A stretch of DNA of 64,000 nucleotides. Source: Luteitalea sp. TBR-22. Lineage in GTDB: Bacteria; Acidobacteriota; Vicinamibacteria; Vicinamibacterales; Vicinamibacteraceae. The notes under the pieces are model-generated. The model was not told the DNA's origin and did not search any database. It saw nothing but the letters and a program-made list of their open reading frames with translations. Positions 49,458 to 59,329 of the stretch are shown piece after piece. The position numbers were made by a program, and so were the translations under genes. Location of the stretch: the NCBI RefSeq assembly GCF_016865485.1, contig NZ_AP024452.1:3184501-3248500 (forward strand), read 5' to 3'. The stretch's first letter is position 1. Every line of letters starts with the position of its first letter.

Positions 49458-50327
49458 CTACCGCAGGCGCAGCGTCGCGGTCACCGGGAAATGATCCGAC
49501 GGATACCGCTGGTTCCGGTCGGTGCGGACGATCGCGGCATCGACGATCTCCCACTCGCTCGTTGCGAAGATGTGGTCGATCTTCTCGCCGTTCACCTGGC
49601 CGAACTTGAAGCCGGTGAACGTGCCCACCGGCGACGCATCGGGATGCCTCGTCCGGAACGTGTCGCGGAACAGGCCGCCGTCGAGCATCGACACCACGGC
49701 CGGGTTCTTCTCGCCGGCGTTGAAATCGCCGGTGACGATGGCCGGCGCCTGCGGGTCGCGCGCCGCGATGCGTGCCCGCAGCAGTGCCACCGACTTCTCC
49801 CGCGAGGGCTGCGACTGGTGGTCCAGATGCACGTTGTACACGTACAGGGGCCGGCCGTCGGGTGTCGTGAACTGTGCCCACGTGCAGATGCGCGTGATCG
49901 TGTTGCCCCACGACTTCGACGCGACCTGCTCCGGCGTGTCCGAGAACCAGAAGGTGTCGCTGCGGTTCACTGACAGCGCCGCGGTGCGATACAGCACGCA
50001 GGAGTACTCGCCGGCGCGCACGCCGTTGTCGCGACCCACGCCCACCATCGCGTAGCCGGGCAGCGCCTTCAGGATGTAGTCCAGTTGGGGGAACAGCGCT
50101 TCCTGCATGCCGACGACGTCGGCCGCCTCCTGGCGCATCACGTCGACGAGGAAGTCCTTGCGCTTGTCCCAGTGGTCCTCGCCGTCGTTGGCCGTGCCGT
50201 AGCGGATGTTGAAGGTCATCACCTTCAGCGTCCCCGCGGCGGCCTGCGCCCCCCCGGCCGCACCGGCCGGCGCGGCCAGTGCGCCGAGCGTCGCGGCGCA
50301 CGCCTGCACGAACTGCCGTCTCTTCAT
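49458..50327 (-). CDS. Endonuclease/exonuclease/phosphatase-family exported hydrolase
   Basis: 289 residues from the ATG at 50327. The N-terminus MKRRQFVQACAATLGALAAP looks like a twin-arginine signal. The EEP catalytic set is complete: MTFNIRYG, MQEALFPQ (metal Glu), YNVHLDHQS (His), GDFNAGEKNP (Asp/Asn), KIDHIF and YPSDHFPV. The family cuts phosphodiesters or phosphomonoesters in nucleic acids, sphingomyelin or inositol phosphates; secreted single-domain members like this are often annotated only by family. It overlaps the dipeptidase gene by ATGA. Confidence 0.88.
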   Translation of the reverse strand: MKRRQFVQACAATLGALAAPAGAAGGAQAAAGTLKVMTFNIRYGTANDGEDHWDKRKDFLVDVMRQEAADVVGMQEALFPQLDYILKALPGYAMVGVGRDNGVRAGEYSCVLYRTAALSVNRSDTFWFSDTPEQVASKSWGNTITRICTWAQFTTPDGRPLYVYNVHLDHQSQPSREKSVALLRARIAARDPQAPAIVTGDFNAGEKNPAVVSMLDGGLFRDTFRTRHPDASPVGTFTGFKFGQVNGEKIDHIFATSEWEIVDAAIVRTDRNQRYPSDHFPVTATLRLR

Positions 50328-51415
50328 GCGATCCACTCCCGTCCGGCCCAGTGGGCGCGAAGGAACTCGACGACGTTGCGCCAGCGGAACCCCTCGAGAT
50401 CGTCCTCGGAGAATCCCCGGGCGGCCAGCACGTCGCACAGGCGATGCAGGTCGACGCACGTGTCGAGGTCGGCGGGCGTCTGCTCGGTGCCGAAGGCGCC
50501 ATCGAGGTCGGAGCCGATGCACACATGCCGGGTCGATCCCGCCAGCTCGCAGATGTGCACCACGTGATCGGCCAGTCGCTCGAACGTGCACCCGGTCGAC
50601 TGCGGCGTCGATCTGCCGCGTACCCAGCCGGGCACGATCATCCAGGCATCACACGACGCACCGATGACGGCGCCACGCGCGACGATGGCCTTGATCTGGT
50701 CGTCGGGTAGCTGGCGCTGGTCGTCGACCAGCGCGCGGGCGTTGTGATGGCTGGCCCAGACCGCGCCGCCGAACAGGTCGAGCGCCTGCCACAGGCTGTC
50801 GTCGCTCAGGTGCGTGACGTCGAGGATGACCCCGAGGCGCTCCATCGCCGCCAGCAGCGCCGGCCCCTGTGCCTCGAGGCGCCCGCTCGTGTGGGTCCCG
50901 GGCGCGTACCGGCCCGGGCCGTAATGCGCAGGCCCGACGGCCCGCAGGCCGTCACGCACGGCCCGTTCCAGGTAGTCGACGGTGACCAGCGAGTCGGCGC
51001 CTTCGAGGCTCCGGATGTAGCCGATCGGCAGCGCCTGCACGTCGCCACCGGGCGCCATCCAGGCGGCCAGGTGCGCCTCGAGCGAGGCCAGGTCGGTGAT
51101 GGCGCGCATCTCGCCGGCCCGCTCCATCTCGCGGTACCACGCCAGCTGCCCCTGCGTCTGGGCCCACGCCTGCTCGGCCGAGTGCCATCCCGGCAGCGGG
51201 TTGCCCGGCGCCACGTACCGTGCGATCTGCGTGGCCACGACGAGCCCGATCCGCCCCCGCCGCAGTTCGGGGAGCGACACGGTGCCGCGCCCACGATCCG
51301 GCTTGTCGGTGAGTCCCGCCTCCCGCGCCCGAATCGCCTCGACCGGCAGGCGCAGGTCGCGGTTCCACTCCAGCGCATTCATCGAGAGGTCGAGGTGCGC
51401 GTCGACGAGCAACAT
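50324..51415 (-). CDS. Membrane dipeptidase family protein (peptidase M19)
   Basis: 363 residues starting MLLVDAHLDLSMNALEW; the DAHLDLS is the first metal-binding strand (H-x-D) of renal-dipeptidase-type enzymes. LDVTHLSDDS, ASHHNARAL and IGSDLDGAFG supply the other ligands. The family splits dipeptides, often ones with a D-amino acid at the C-terminal position. No signal peptide is seen, so it is probably cytoplasmic. It abuts the RidA gene (TAG immediately before ATG) and overlaps the EEP gene. Confidence 0.9.
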   Translation of the reverse strand: MLLVDAHLDLSMNALEWNRDLRLPVEAIRAREAGLTDKPDRGRGTVSLPELRRGRIGLVVATQIARYVAPGNPLPGWHSAEQAWAQTQGQLAWYREMERAGEMRAITDLASLEAHLAAWMAPGGDVQALPIGYIRSLEGADSLVTVDYLERAVRDGLRAVGPAHYGPGRYAPGTHTSGRLEAQGPALLAAMERLGVILDVTHLSDDSLWQALDLFGGAVWASHHNARALVDDQRQLPDDQIKAIVARGAVIGASCDAWMIVPGWVRGRSTPQSTGCTFERLADHVVHICELAGSTRHVCIGSDLDGAFGTEQTPADLDTCVDLHRLCDVLAARGFSEDDLEGFRWRNVVEFLRAHWAGREWIA

Positions 51416-51886
51416 CTACGCGTCCTTCAGGCGGAACAGCGCCTCGATCTCGACGGGGATGTTGCCGGGCAGCGAGCCCATGCCGACCGCGCTGCGGACG
51501 CCGACGCCCTTCTCCTCGCCCCAGATGGCCGAGAAGAGCTCGCTGCAGCCGTTGATCACGAACGGGTGCCGGTCGAACTCCGGGGTGGCCCACACCATGC
51601 CGAGCACCTTGACCACGCGCTCGATGCGATCGAGCGAGCCGACCGTCGCCTTGATGGTCGCGATCATCGACAGGCCGACCTGCCGCGCCGCGAGTTTGCC
51701 GGCGTCCGCGTCGAGGTCCTGGCCCACCTTGCCGACGATCATCGATCCGTCGGGCTTCATCGTGCCGTGTCCGGACACGTACAGGTACGTGCCCTCGATC
51801 AAGGCCGGCTTGTAGACGCCCATCGGCTTGGGCGCGGGCGGGAGTTCGAGGCCGAGGGCGGCAAAGCGTTCGTCAGCGGTAGGCAT
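51416..51886 (-). CDS. RidA-family protein (2-iminoacid deaminase-like)
   Basis: A 156-residue member of the YjgF/YER057c/UK114 (RidA) family, of the longer type: PAPKPMGVYKPAL, YLYVSGHGTMKPDG, LSMIATIKATVGSLDRI and PVEIEALF. RidA enzymes hydrolyse reactive 2-aminoacrylate and other enamine/imine by-products of PLP enzymes. The catalytic arginine of true RidA is replaced here by a different environment around NIPVEIE, so the activity may differ. It lies between the GntP permease gene and the dipeptidase gene. Confidence 0.85.
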   Translation of the reverse strand: MPTADERFAALGLELPPAPKPMGVYKPALIEGTYLYVSGHGTMKPDGSMIVGKVGQDLDADAGKLAARQVGLSMIATIKATVGSLDRIERVVKVLGMVWATPEFDRHPFVINGCSELFSAIWGEEKGVGVRSAVGMGSLPGNIPVEIEALFRLKDA

Positions 51887-51891
51887 GGTCA

Positions 51892-51966
51892 GAGTCGGGA
51901 GTCGGGAGTCGGGAGTCGGGAGTCGGGAGTCGGGAAACGGGAGTCGGGAAACGGGAGTCGGGAAAA
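51892..51966. repeat. GAGTCGG tandem heptads between gntP and ridA
   Basis: GAGTCGG is repeated about six times without change from 51892, then continues as GAAACGG and GAGTCGG in alternation. It begins five bases upstream of the RidA start codon, inside the presumed leader of the minus-strand operon. The unit is the same as in the glnN-parE spacer (GGGAGTC). Confidence 0.85.
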
Positions 51967-52033
51967 GGCCGGGCTGGAGACAGCGCTGTCCGCCGAAGCG
52001 CGAAGCGCGAAGACGGGACGGTCCGTGATCTTC

Positions 52034-53344
52034 CTAGATCCAGATGTCCAGCACCAGCACCCCGATCAGGCCGACGATGGACACGATGGTCTCCATGACC
52101 GTCCAGGTGCGGAAGCACTCGGCGACGGTGACGTTGAAGTACTCCTTGAACAACCAGAACGCCCCGTCGTTGACATGCGACAGCAGGAGGCTGCCAGCGC
52201 CGGTCGCCAGGACCATCAGGTTCGCATCGACCGCGCCCCTGGCCACCAGTGGCGCCACCAGGCCCGCCGTCGTCAGGCCGGCGACCGTGGCCGAGCCCAC
52301 GCACACGCGCACCAGGCCGGCCATCGCCCAGGCCAGCACCAGGGGCGGCGCCGGCACGGCCAACAGCAGCTCGGCGATCGCACGGCTCGCGCCCGCGTCG
52401 GTGAGCACCTGCTTGAAGGCGCCCGCCCCGCCGACGATCAGCAGCATCATCGCCACGTCGGACACGGCGCGCTCGCACCAGGCCATTACCTGGCCCAGCG
52501 TGCGCCCCTGCCCCAGCCCGAGCAGGGCGCCAGCGGCGAGGACGGCGGTCAGCATCGCCAGCGTCGGGTCCGACAGCGCCCGCGCGACCGATGCCGCTCC
52601 CCCACCGCCGACCAGCGGTTGCAGCACGGCGCCCGAGGCGAGCATGACGACCGGCAGGAGCGCGCTCACCAGACTGGCGGCCAGCGACGGCAGCTCGGCT
52701 TCCGGCTTGAGCGGCGCCACGAACGTGTCGTGCGGGCGCGGGTCGAGGTCGCGGATGAAGCGCGAGTAGAACGGCCCGGCGACTAGGATGGCGGGAATGG
52801 CGATCACGATGCCGTACAGCAGCGTGAGGCCCATGTCGGCGTGGAACTGCTGCACGAGCGCCGCGGGGGCCGGATGGGGCGGCAGGTATCCGTGGGTCAC
52901 CGACAGCGCCGCGAGCATCGGCAGGCCGACGTAGATGGTCGGCAGCCGGTATTGCGCCGCGACGCTGAAGATGAGGGGCACCACCAGCACGAACCCCACC
53001 GCATAGAACAGGGGCAGGCCGACGATGAAGCCGGTGACCATCAGTGCCCACTGGACGTAGGCCGGTCCACTGAGGCGCATCAGGCTGCTGGCGATGCGTT
53101 GCGCCGCGCCGCTCTCGGCGACGATCTTGCCCAGCATCGCGCCGAGGCCGATGACGATCGCCAGCGAGCCGAGCGTGTCGCCGAGTCCCTTCTGGATGGA
53201 GGCGGCCGCCTGCACCGGCGACAGGCCTGCCGCCAACCCGACGCCCAGGCAGACCAGCAGGAAGCCGAGAAAGGCGTTGAGACGCGCGACGGCCAGCAGC
53301 AGGATCAGCGCGAGGATGCCTGCCAGGGCGATGGCGAGGAGCAT
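52034..53344 (-). CDS. GntP-family permease
   Basis: About 436 residues from the ATG at 53344 (a TTG at 53356 overlaps the -10). It has 12-14 hydrophobic segments. Family signatures are SIQKGLGDTLGSLAIVIGLG, PLFYAVGFVLVVPLIFSVA, YLPPHPAPAALVQQFHADMG and LLLSHVNDGAFWLFKEYF. GntP carriers import gluconate, or in the DsdX branch D-serine, with protons. Neighbouring RidA and M19 dipeptidase genes favour an amino-acid-type substrate over gluconate; no gluconate kinase is nearby. Confidence 0.88.
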   Translation of the reverse strand: MLLAIALAGILALILLLAVARLNAFLGFLLVCLGVGLAAGLSPVQAAASIQKGLGDTLGSLAIVIGLGAMLGKIVAESGAAQRIASSLMRLSGPAYVQWALMVTGFIVGLPLFYAVGFVLVVPLIFSVAAQYRLPTIYVGLPMLAALSVTHGYLPPHPAPAALVQQFHADMGLTLLYGIVIAIPAILVAGPFYSRFIRDLDPRPHDTFVAPLKPEAELPSLAASLVSALLPVVMLASGAVLQPLVGGGGAASVARALSDPTLAMLTAVLAAGALLGLGQGRTLGQVMAWCERAVSDVAMMLLIVGGAGAFKQVLTDAGASRAIAELLLAVPAPPLVLAWAMAGLVRVCVGSATVAGLTTAGLVAPLVARGAVDANLMVLATGAGSLLLSHVNDGAFWLFKEYFNVTVAECFRTWTVMETIVSIVGLIGVLVLDIWI

Positions 53345-53355
53345 GGCCGCGACCA

Positions 53356-53361
53356 ATGCTA
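53356..53361 (-). promoter_or_regulatory. -10 element of the GntP gene
   Basis: TAGCAT on the minus strand, 11 bases before the ATG at 53344; it also shows that the longer TTG start is unlikely. Confidence 0.4.
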
Positions 53362-53404
53362 TCGCAGGCCGCGCGCCGCCCCGTCCTCGTGCCTGATGCC
53401 CAGC

Positions 53405-55681
53405 CTATGTGCCGGGGTGACCGGTCGCCTCGGTGGCGGCAGACAAGGAGGCCACCCAGACGTTCCCGGTCCAGTAGCCGCGTTCGTACACGACACGGTC
53501 GCCTCGTGGCGACCACACAGGCCACCGCACGTACTCGGTGGGTCCACCGGGACTCGTCAACGTCGTGACCCGGCGGCTGCCGACCTCGACGGCCTCGAGC
53601 GTCCAACGGCCGCCCCGCATCGCGGCGTACACGATGAATCGGTCGTCGGGCGACCAATCGTTCGGCCAGGCCAGATCGGCATCCTCCACCAGCGCGGTCA
53701 TGGCGGCATCGCCCGGACGCATGATCCCGACGCCGGAGCGCCATCCACGCATGCGCTGCACGGTGACCCGCGTGCCGTCGGAGGACCACGCGCCGAAGCT
53801 CGCGTCGGCGGCCAGCGGGGTCGCCTCGCCCACCCTGTCGAGGGCACCGAGCCAGAGACCGGCGCGACCCGCCGCCTCGGTGGTGAACAGGAAGCGACGG
53901 CCGTCCGGCGTCAGGCGCATGGTGAAGAGGCGCCTGGCCGCATCGGGCTCGCGGCGCCAGGCCTCGAAAGTGGCCAGTGGCTTGGCCAGGCCGGTCGTCA
54001 CGTCGACCGACTGCAGGCCGAAGGGCGCAGCGGGATCGACCATCACGACGTGGCGGCCATCGGGCAGCCAGCCACGCACGAAACCGGCCACCGGCGATGG
54101 CAGCGGATGCGACTGCCCGGTCGACAGGTCGTGAATCCACGGCTCTGGGCGGTCGCCGAGACGCGACGTCGTGTAGGCAAGTCGTGACCCGTCTGGCGAG
54201 AAGCTCAACTCGCTGTACCGGGGCCGCCGCTCGGCCAGCAGCACGCGCGGCGTCAAGCCGGCCCGCGCGGCGCCTCCTGGCAGTTCGAGCGACCAGGCCT
54301 CGCTCGTCCGCTCGGCGTTGGAGAATGCCAGCGTGCTGCCGTCGCGCGACACCGCGATGTCGGTGATGCTGGCCGTCCGCGGCATCGCGGTACGGCGGGC
54401 CCTCGACACCTCCACGTGACCGTCGGCACTCACCGGCGCCGTCCACAACTCCCCCGCCTTGGCGCCCCGGACCGCTCCGACCCAGGTCGTTCCGCCCTTG
54501 CGGAACGCGAACGGACGACAGGTCGCGTGGCACGGCCCGAGCCGCACCGGCGCGCGTCCGGGCGTGACCTCCCAGACGTCGGCGGCCGGCACCTGCACCG
54601 ACACGAACACGATGGTGTCGTGACCGGGCATCCATACGGGGTTGCCATGGAAGCCTTGCGGCGTGCCGGGACGCGTGAGCGCGTGGACCCGGCCGTCGGC
54701 CAGGTCGACGATGGCGAGCGTGCTCGGTGAGCCGCCCGTGCCACCGAGCACGTCGGCGCTGCCGGCAGTCTGGTAGACGAGACGACGTCCGTCGGGCGAC
54801 CAGCTCGGCGACGAGCCCTCGGCCGCCACCTGACGCGCCGGCCCCCCGCCGGCCGGCACGATCCAGATGCCACCGTACTTCCGGGAGTGATAGGCCACCC
54901 ATTGGCCGTCGGCCGACCACGCGGGGTCGACATTGTCGCCCCCGTTGCTGGTGAGCGCGCGCGCGAGGCCGGGCGACACCCGGGAGCGCACCATGATCTC
55001 GAGTGCCCCCGACGCATCCGAGCTGTAGGCCACCTGCGCGCCGTCCGGCGACAGCGCCGGGTCGGCGTCGAACCCTCTGGAGGTCGTCAACTGGACCGCC
55101 GCGTGTTCCGCCGCGCCGAGCAGGAGTCCGCCCATGTCCTCGGCGCCCGCCACGAGCGGCGCCGCGGGCCGCCGCAGGGCCAGGGCGGTGGCAATGGCCA
55201 CCACGAGGACCAGCGTGGCCACGGCGCCGAGCCAGGCACGTCGACGCCACGCGCCGACCGCGCTGCCGACAGCCGACGCCGCGCTGGTGGCCGGCCGGTC
55301 GGTCGTCCTCGGCGGGTCGGCGGCGGCGCCATCAACGGCCCCCGGAGGCGGTTCGGGTGCCGGCCTGCTCGACAGCTGGCCGATGAATCGGTACCCGCGG
55401 GTGGGCACCGTCTCGATGAAGCGGGGCGCTCGGATGTCGTCGCCCAGCGCCCGCCGCACCTGCGTCACGGCGCGCGCCAGCGAGCCGTCGGTGACGTGCA
55501 CGTCGGCCCACACTTCGCTCAGCAGTCGCCGCTTGTCCACCACGCGCCCCGCCTCGGCCAGCAGCAGCAGGAGCACGTCGAGGGCCTTCGGCTCGATGGC
55601 CACGCGCTGCCCGGCCAGGCGGACGTCGCGTCCCTGGACGTCCACCTCGACCTCGCCGAACCGGTAAATCACGCCGTTCAT
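53405..55681 (-). CDS. CadC-like membrane sensor: winged-helix domain plus TolB/WD40 propeller
   Basis: 758 residues from the ATG at 55681 (MNGVIYRFGEVEVDVQG). Residues 1-100 form an OmpR/CadC-type winged helix (IEPKALDVLLLLLAEAGRVVDKRRLL, SLARAVTQVRRALGDD, FIETVPTRGYRFIG). After a Pro-rich linker, one membrane helix (AWLGAVATLVLVVAIATALAL) is followed by a periplasmic propeller of TolB-type repeats (DPALSPDGAQVAYSS, PSWSPDGRRLVYQ, SPDGSRLAYTTS). It therefore could bind DNA in the cytoplasm and sense something outside without a kinase. It is divergent from an aspartyl protease gene 78 bases away, a likely target. Confidence 0.85.
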   Translation of the reverse strand: MNGVIYRFGEVEVDVQGRDVRLAGQRVAIEPKALDVLLLLLAEAGRVVDKRRLLSEVWADVHVTDGSLARAVTQVRRALGDDIRAPRFIETVPTRGYRFIGQLSSRPAPEPPPGAVDGAAADPPRTTDRPATSAASAVGSAVGAWRRRAWLGAVATLVLVVAIATALALRRPAAPLVAGAEDMGGLLLGAAEHAAVQLTTSRGFDADPALSPDGAQVAYSSDASGALEIMVRSRVSPGLARALTSNGGDNVDPAWSADGQWVAYHSRKYGGIWIVPAGGGPARQVAAEGSSPSWSPDGRRLVYQTAGSADVLGGTGGSPSTLAIVDLADGRVHALTRPGTPQGFHGNPVWMPGHDTIVFVSVQVPAADVWEVTPGRAPVRLGPCHATCRPFAFRKGGTTWVGAVRGAKAGELWTAPVSADGHVEVSRARRTAMPRTASITDIAVSRDGSTLAFSNAERTSEAWSLELPGGAARAGLTPRVLLAERRPRYSELSFSPDGSRLAYTTSRLGDRPEPWIHDLSTGQSHPLPSPVAGFVRGWLPDGRHVVMVDPAAPFGLQSVDVTTGLAKPLATFEAWRREPDAARRLFTMRLTPDGRRFLFTTEAAGRAGLWLGALDRVGEATPLAADASFGAWSSDGTRVTVQRMRGWRSGVGIMRPGDAAMTALVEDADLAWPNDWSPDDRFIVYAAMRGGRWTLEAVEVGSRRVTTLTSPGGPTEYVRWPVWSPRGDRVVYERGYWTGNVWVASLSAATEATGHPGT

Positions 55682-55759
55682 CGAGAACCTCAGGATTCCG
55701 TCACGTCGCTCGGAAAACCGTGTCGTACCCACGCGCACCGGCCCTTCCAAGGAGGACGC

Positions 55760-56623
55760 GTGACGTCGATCGTGCTGCTGTTGACGATGCTGGTGGCCCC
55801 CGGAGTTCCCGAAGCGAACCGAACGCCCATGGTCACGGTGGAGTATCCCCTGAGGATCGGCTCAGGCGGCTTGCCACTTGTCGAAGTCGAGGTCGCGGCC
55901 GGGCGGCGGGCCTGGTTCGTGCTCGACACGGCCGCCACCGGCACGACCCTCTCGACGGAACTGGCCGCCTCGCTCGCCCTGCCGGCCGGGGGCACGACAC
56001 GGATCGGCACCCTCGGGGGCAGCGCCACGGTGGCCACGGCACATCTGACGAACTTCAGGCTCGTCGGGATGCCCGAGCGACATGAGCTGGAGGTCGCCGT
56101 CCACGATCTTGCGGCCGTCCGGCGGGCGGCGCCCGAGGCCGCCGGCATCCTCGGGCAGGACGTCCTGGCGCGGTACGACTACCTGCTCGACCTGCCGCGC
56201 CGGCGCCTGCGCGTCGGGCGCTTCGAGCCGCCGCCGGCCGGCGTCGTCCTGCCGCTGGGGTGGAGTGTCGGCCGGCCTGTCGTCGAGGTGGCGACCGCGG
56301 GCGACCGGGTCGGCCTGGTGCTGGACTCTGGCGCCGACGTGCTGGTGATGGAGGCGACGGCGGCCCGCGCCACCATCGGGGAGGTGCCCGTGGCCAGCCG
56401 GGGACGAGCCGACCTCGACACGCACGTCGGGCGCCGGTCCGTGGAGGTCGAGCACCATGCGTCGCTGCATTTCGACCGCCTGGACCTCCCGGCGGTGCCG
56501 GTGGTGCGGTTGCCGCGCGAGGCGTGGCCGATGTCGCCAGAGGTCGGGCTGCTGCCGGCGTCGCTGTTCAGCCGCGTGTACGTGTCGGCGCGGACGGCCA
56601 CGGCGGTGGTGTGGGCGAGATGA
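55760..56623 (+). CDS. Retropepsin/pepsin-like aspartyl protease family protein
   Basis: 287 residues from a GTG start set by GGAGG at 55751-55755. The N-terminus (TSIVLLLTMLVAPGVPEA) is a signal peptide. There are two homologous lobes: WFVLDTAATGTTLS with DTA in place of DTG/DSG, and VGLVLDSGADVLVME with a normal DSG. Each lobe ends with a hydrophobic-hydrophobic-Gly segment (GILGQDVLARYDY; GLLPASLFSRVYV), as in retropepsin-like domains. Bilobal organisation implies an active site shared within one chain, like pepsin. Substrate unknown; divergent from the CadC-like sensor gene. Confidence 0.75.
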   Translation: MTSIVLLLTMLVAPGVPEANRTPMVTVEYPLRIGSGGLPLVEVEVAAGRRAWFVLDTAATGTTLSTELAASLALPAGGTTRIGTLGGSATVATAHLTNFRLVGMPERHELEVAVHDLAAVRRAAPEAAGILGQDVLARYDYLLDLPRRRLRVGRFEPPPAGVVLPLGWSVGRPVVEVATAGDRVGLVLDSGADVLVMEATAARATIGEVPVASRGRADLDTHVGRRSVEVEHHASLHFDRLDLPAVPVVRLPREAWPMSPEVGLLPASLFSRVYVSARTATAVVWAR

Positions 56624-56733
56624 GCATGAGCCGATGCCGGGCGTGACGCACCTGCAGAACGGGCCCGCCCCTGTTGCCAGGAGCAGGCCCGCCCTTGCCA
56701 TCTACCTTCCGCCCTCAGCCTCGTGATTCACTT

Positions 56734-56763
56734 CGGCATTCCGGCATTCCGGCATTCCGGCAT
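56734..56763. repeat. GGCATTCC tandem octamers beside the ahcY 3' end
   Basis: Three full copies of GGCATTCC and a fourth partial copy, six bases from the ahcY stop, in the 146-base convergent gap after the protease gene. The rest of the gap has two direct copies of GGCCCGCCC around 56660-56693. Confidence 0.75.
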
Positions 56764-56769
56764 CACCGC

Positions 56770-58275
<1,506 letters not shown>

Positions 58276-58351
58276 TCGATTGCTCCTTCGCGGTGTGGTC
58301 CCGCGGCTTCAAATGGGCCACGCTCATGCGAGCCGGCCCGTCGTGTCCGAA

Positions 58352-59326
58352 CTATCTGACAGGAACCGCCTGATCCGCCGAAGCTCTGGCGGAGGCGGAG
58401 GCAACGAAGAGCGCCGGGCCGCGGACGGCCGGCGCGGGAGGCAGCGGCACCACCCGTGCTCCCGTGAAGCCGGCGCCCACGAGCAGCCGGCCAATCTGCG
58501 CCTCGGAGAACCCGAGCCACACGTGCCCCATCTGGCCACGGTACTCGTCGCGGTCGTGAGGCTGCATGTCGATCACCAGCAACCGCCCGCCCGGGACGAG
58601 CACGCGACGCGCCTCGCGCAGCGCCGCCGCCGGATCGCCCAGGTGATGCAGCACGAGCACCAGGAGCGCGAGATCCACCGAGCCATCGGCGATGGGCAGC
58701 GCCTCGAGCGCGCCCTCCCGAAGGTCGACGTTCTCGACCGCCTTGAGCCGGCCCCGTGCCGCCGTCAGCATCTCTGCCGAGGCGTCGACGGCCACCACCT
58801 GCCGCACGAAGGGCGCCAGGACGGAGGACGTCCGGCCGGTGCCGCAACCGAGGTCGGCCACGGTCCACGACGGGTCAAGGACGGCCAGCAGGCCCTCGAG
58901 GTGGAATGTGCTGCCGTAGAGGTCGTCGCGGAGGGCATCCCACTCGCCCGCCGATCGCGAGAAGAAGGCCGCCGACTCGGCTCGCCGGTCGGCCAGCACG
59001 CGCGCCAACCGCACCCGGTCCTGAGCCACCGCCGGCATCGTCGCCAGGTGGGCCTTGACGACCCGCCACAACTCGACCGACGCCTCGTCGAGGTCCTCGG
59101 GCACGAGCGAGTACAGGCGGCTCGTCCCTTCGCGGCGGACCTGCGCCCACCCGCCATCGGTCAGCGTCTTGAGATGCCGACTGATGGTGGACTGGGGGAG
59201 TTGCAGAATGTCGCAGAGCTCGCCGACCGACAGCGTCTGCCCCTCGAGCACGAGGAGCAGGCGCGCACGCAGGACGTCGCCGAGGACGTTCAGGTGCGCG
59301 AGGACCGGGAGGGCGAGGTGATTCAT
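58352..59326 (-). CDS. ArsR-family repressor fused to a SAM-dependent methyltransferase-like domain (SahR-like)
   Basis: 324 residues from the ATG at 59326. Residues about 1-90 are an ArsR winged helix (GDVLRARLLLVLEGQ, LSVGELCDILQLPQSTISRHL). Residues about 140-300 are a class I methyltransferase fold (TVADLGCGTGRTSSVLAP, VVAVDASAEML, LLVLVLHHLGDPAA, GRLLVIDMQPH). This domain pairing is known from SahR regulators, which sense S-adenosylhomocysteine and repress methionine/SAM-cycle genes. The location between metH and ahcY fits exactly. Its promoter carries an inverted repeat (59330-59381), pointing to autoregulation. The SAH-binding role is inferred from family and context. Confidence 0.88.
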   Translation of the reverse strand: MNHLALPVLAHLNVLGDVLRARLLLVLEGQTLSVGELCDILQLPQSTISRHLKTLTDGGWAQVRREGTSRLYSLVPEDLDEASVELWRVVKAHLATMPAVAQDRVRLARVLADRRAESAAFFSRSAGEWDALRDDLYGSTFHLEGLLAVLDPSWTVADLGCGTGRTSSVLAPFVRQVVAVDASAEMLTAARGRLKAVENVDLREGALEALPIADGSVDLALLVLVLHHLGDPAAALREARRVLVPGGRLLVIDMQPHDRDEYRGQMGHVWLGFSEAQIGRLLVGAGFTGARVVPLPPAPAVRGPALFVASASARASADQAVPVR

Positions 59327-59329
59327 CAC

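Noticed and set aside
51892-51966. CRISPR array
   Set aside because: The repeats are seven bases, directly adjacent, without spacers, and no cas gene is nearby.
58276-58351. SAH riboswitch upstream of ahcY
   Set aside because: The 76-base gap shows none of the conserved core of that riboswitch class, and the SahR-like regulator next door offers an alternative control.
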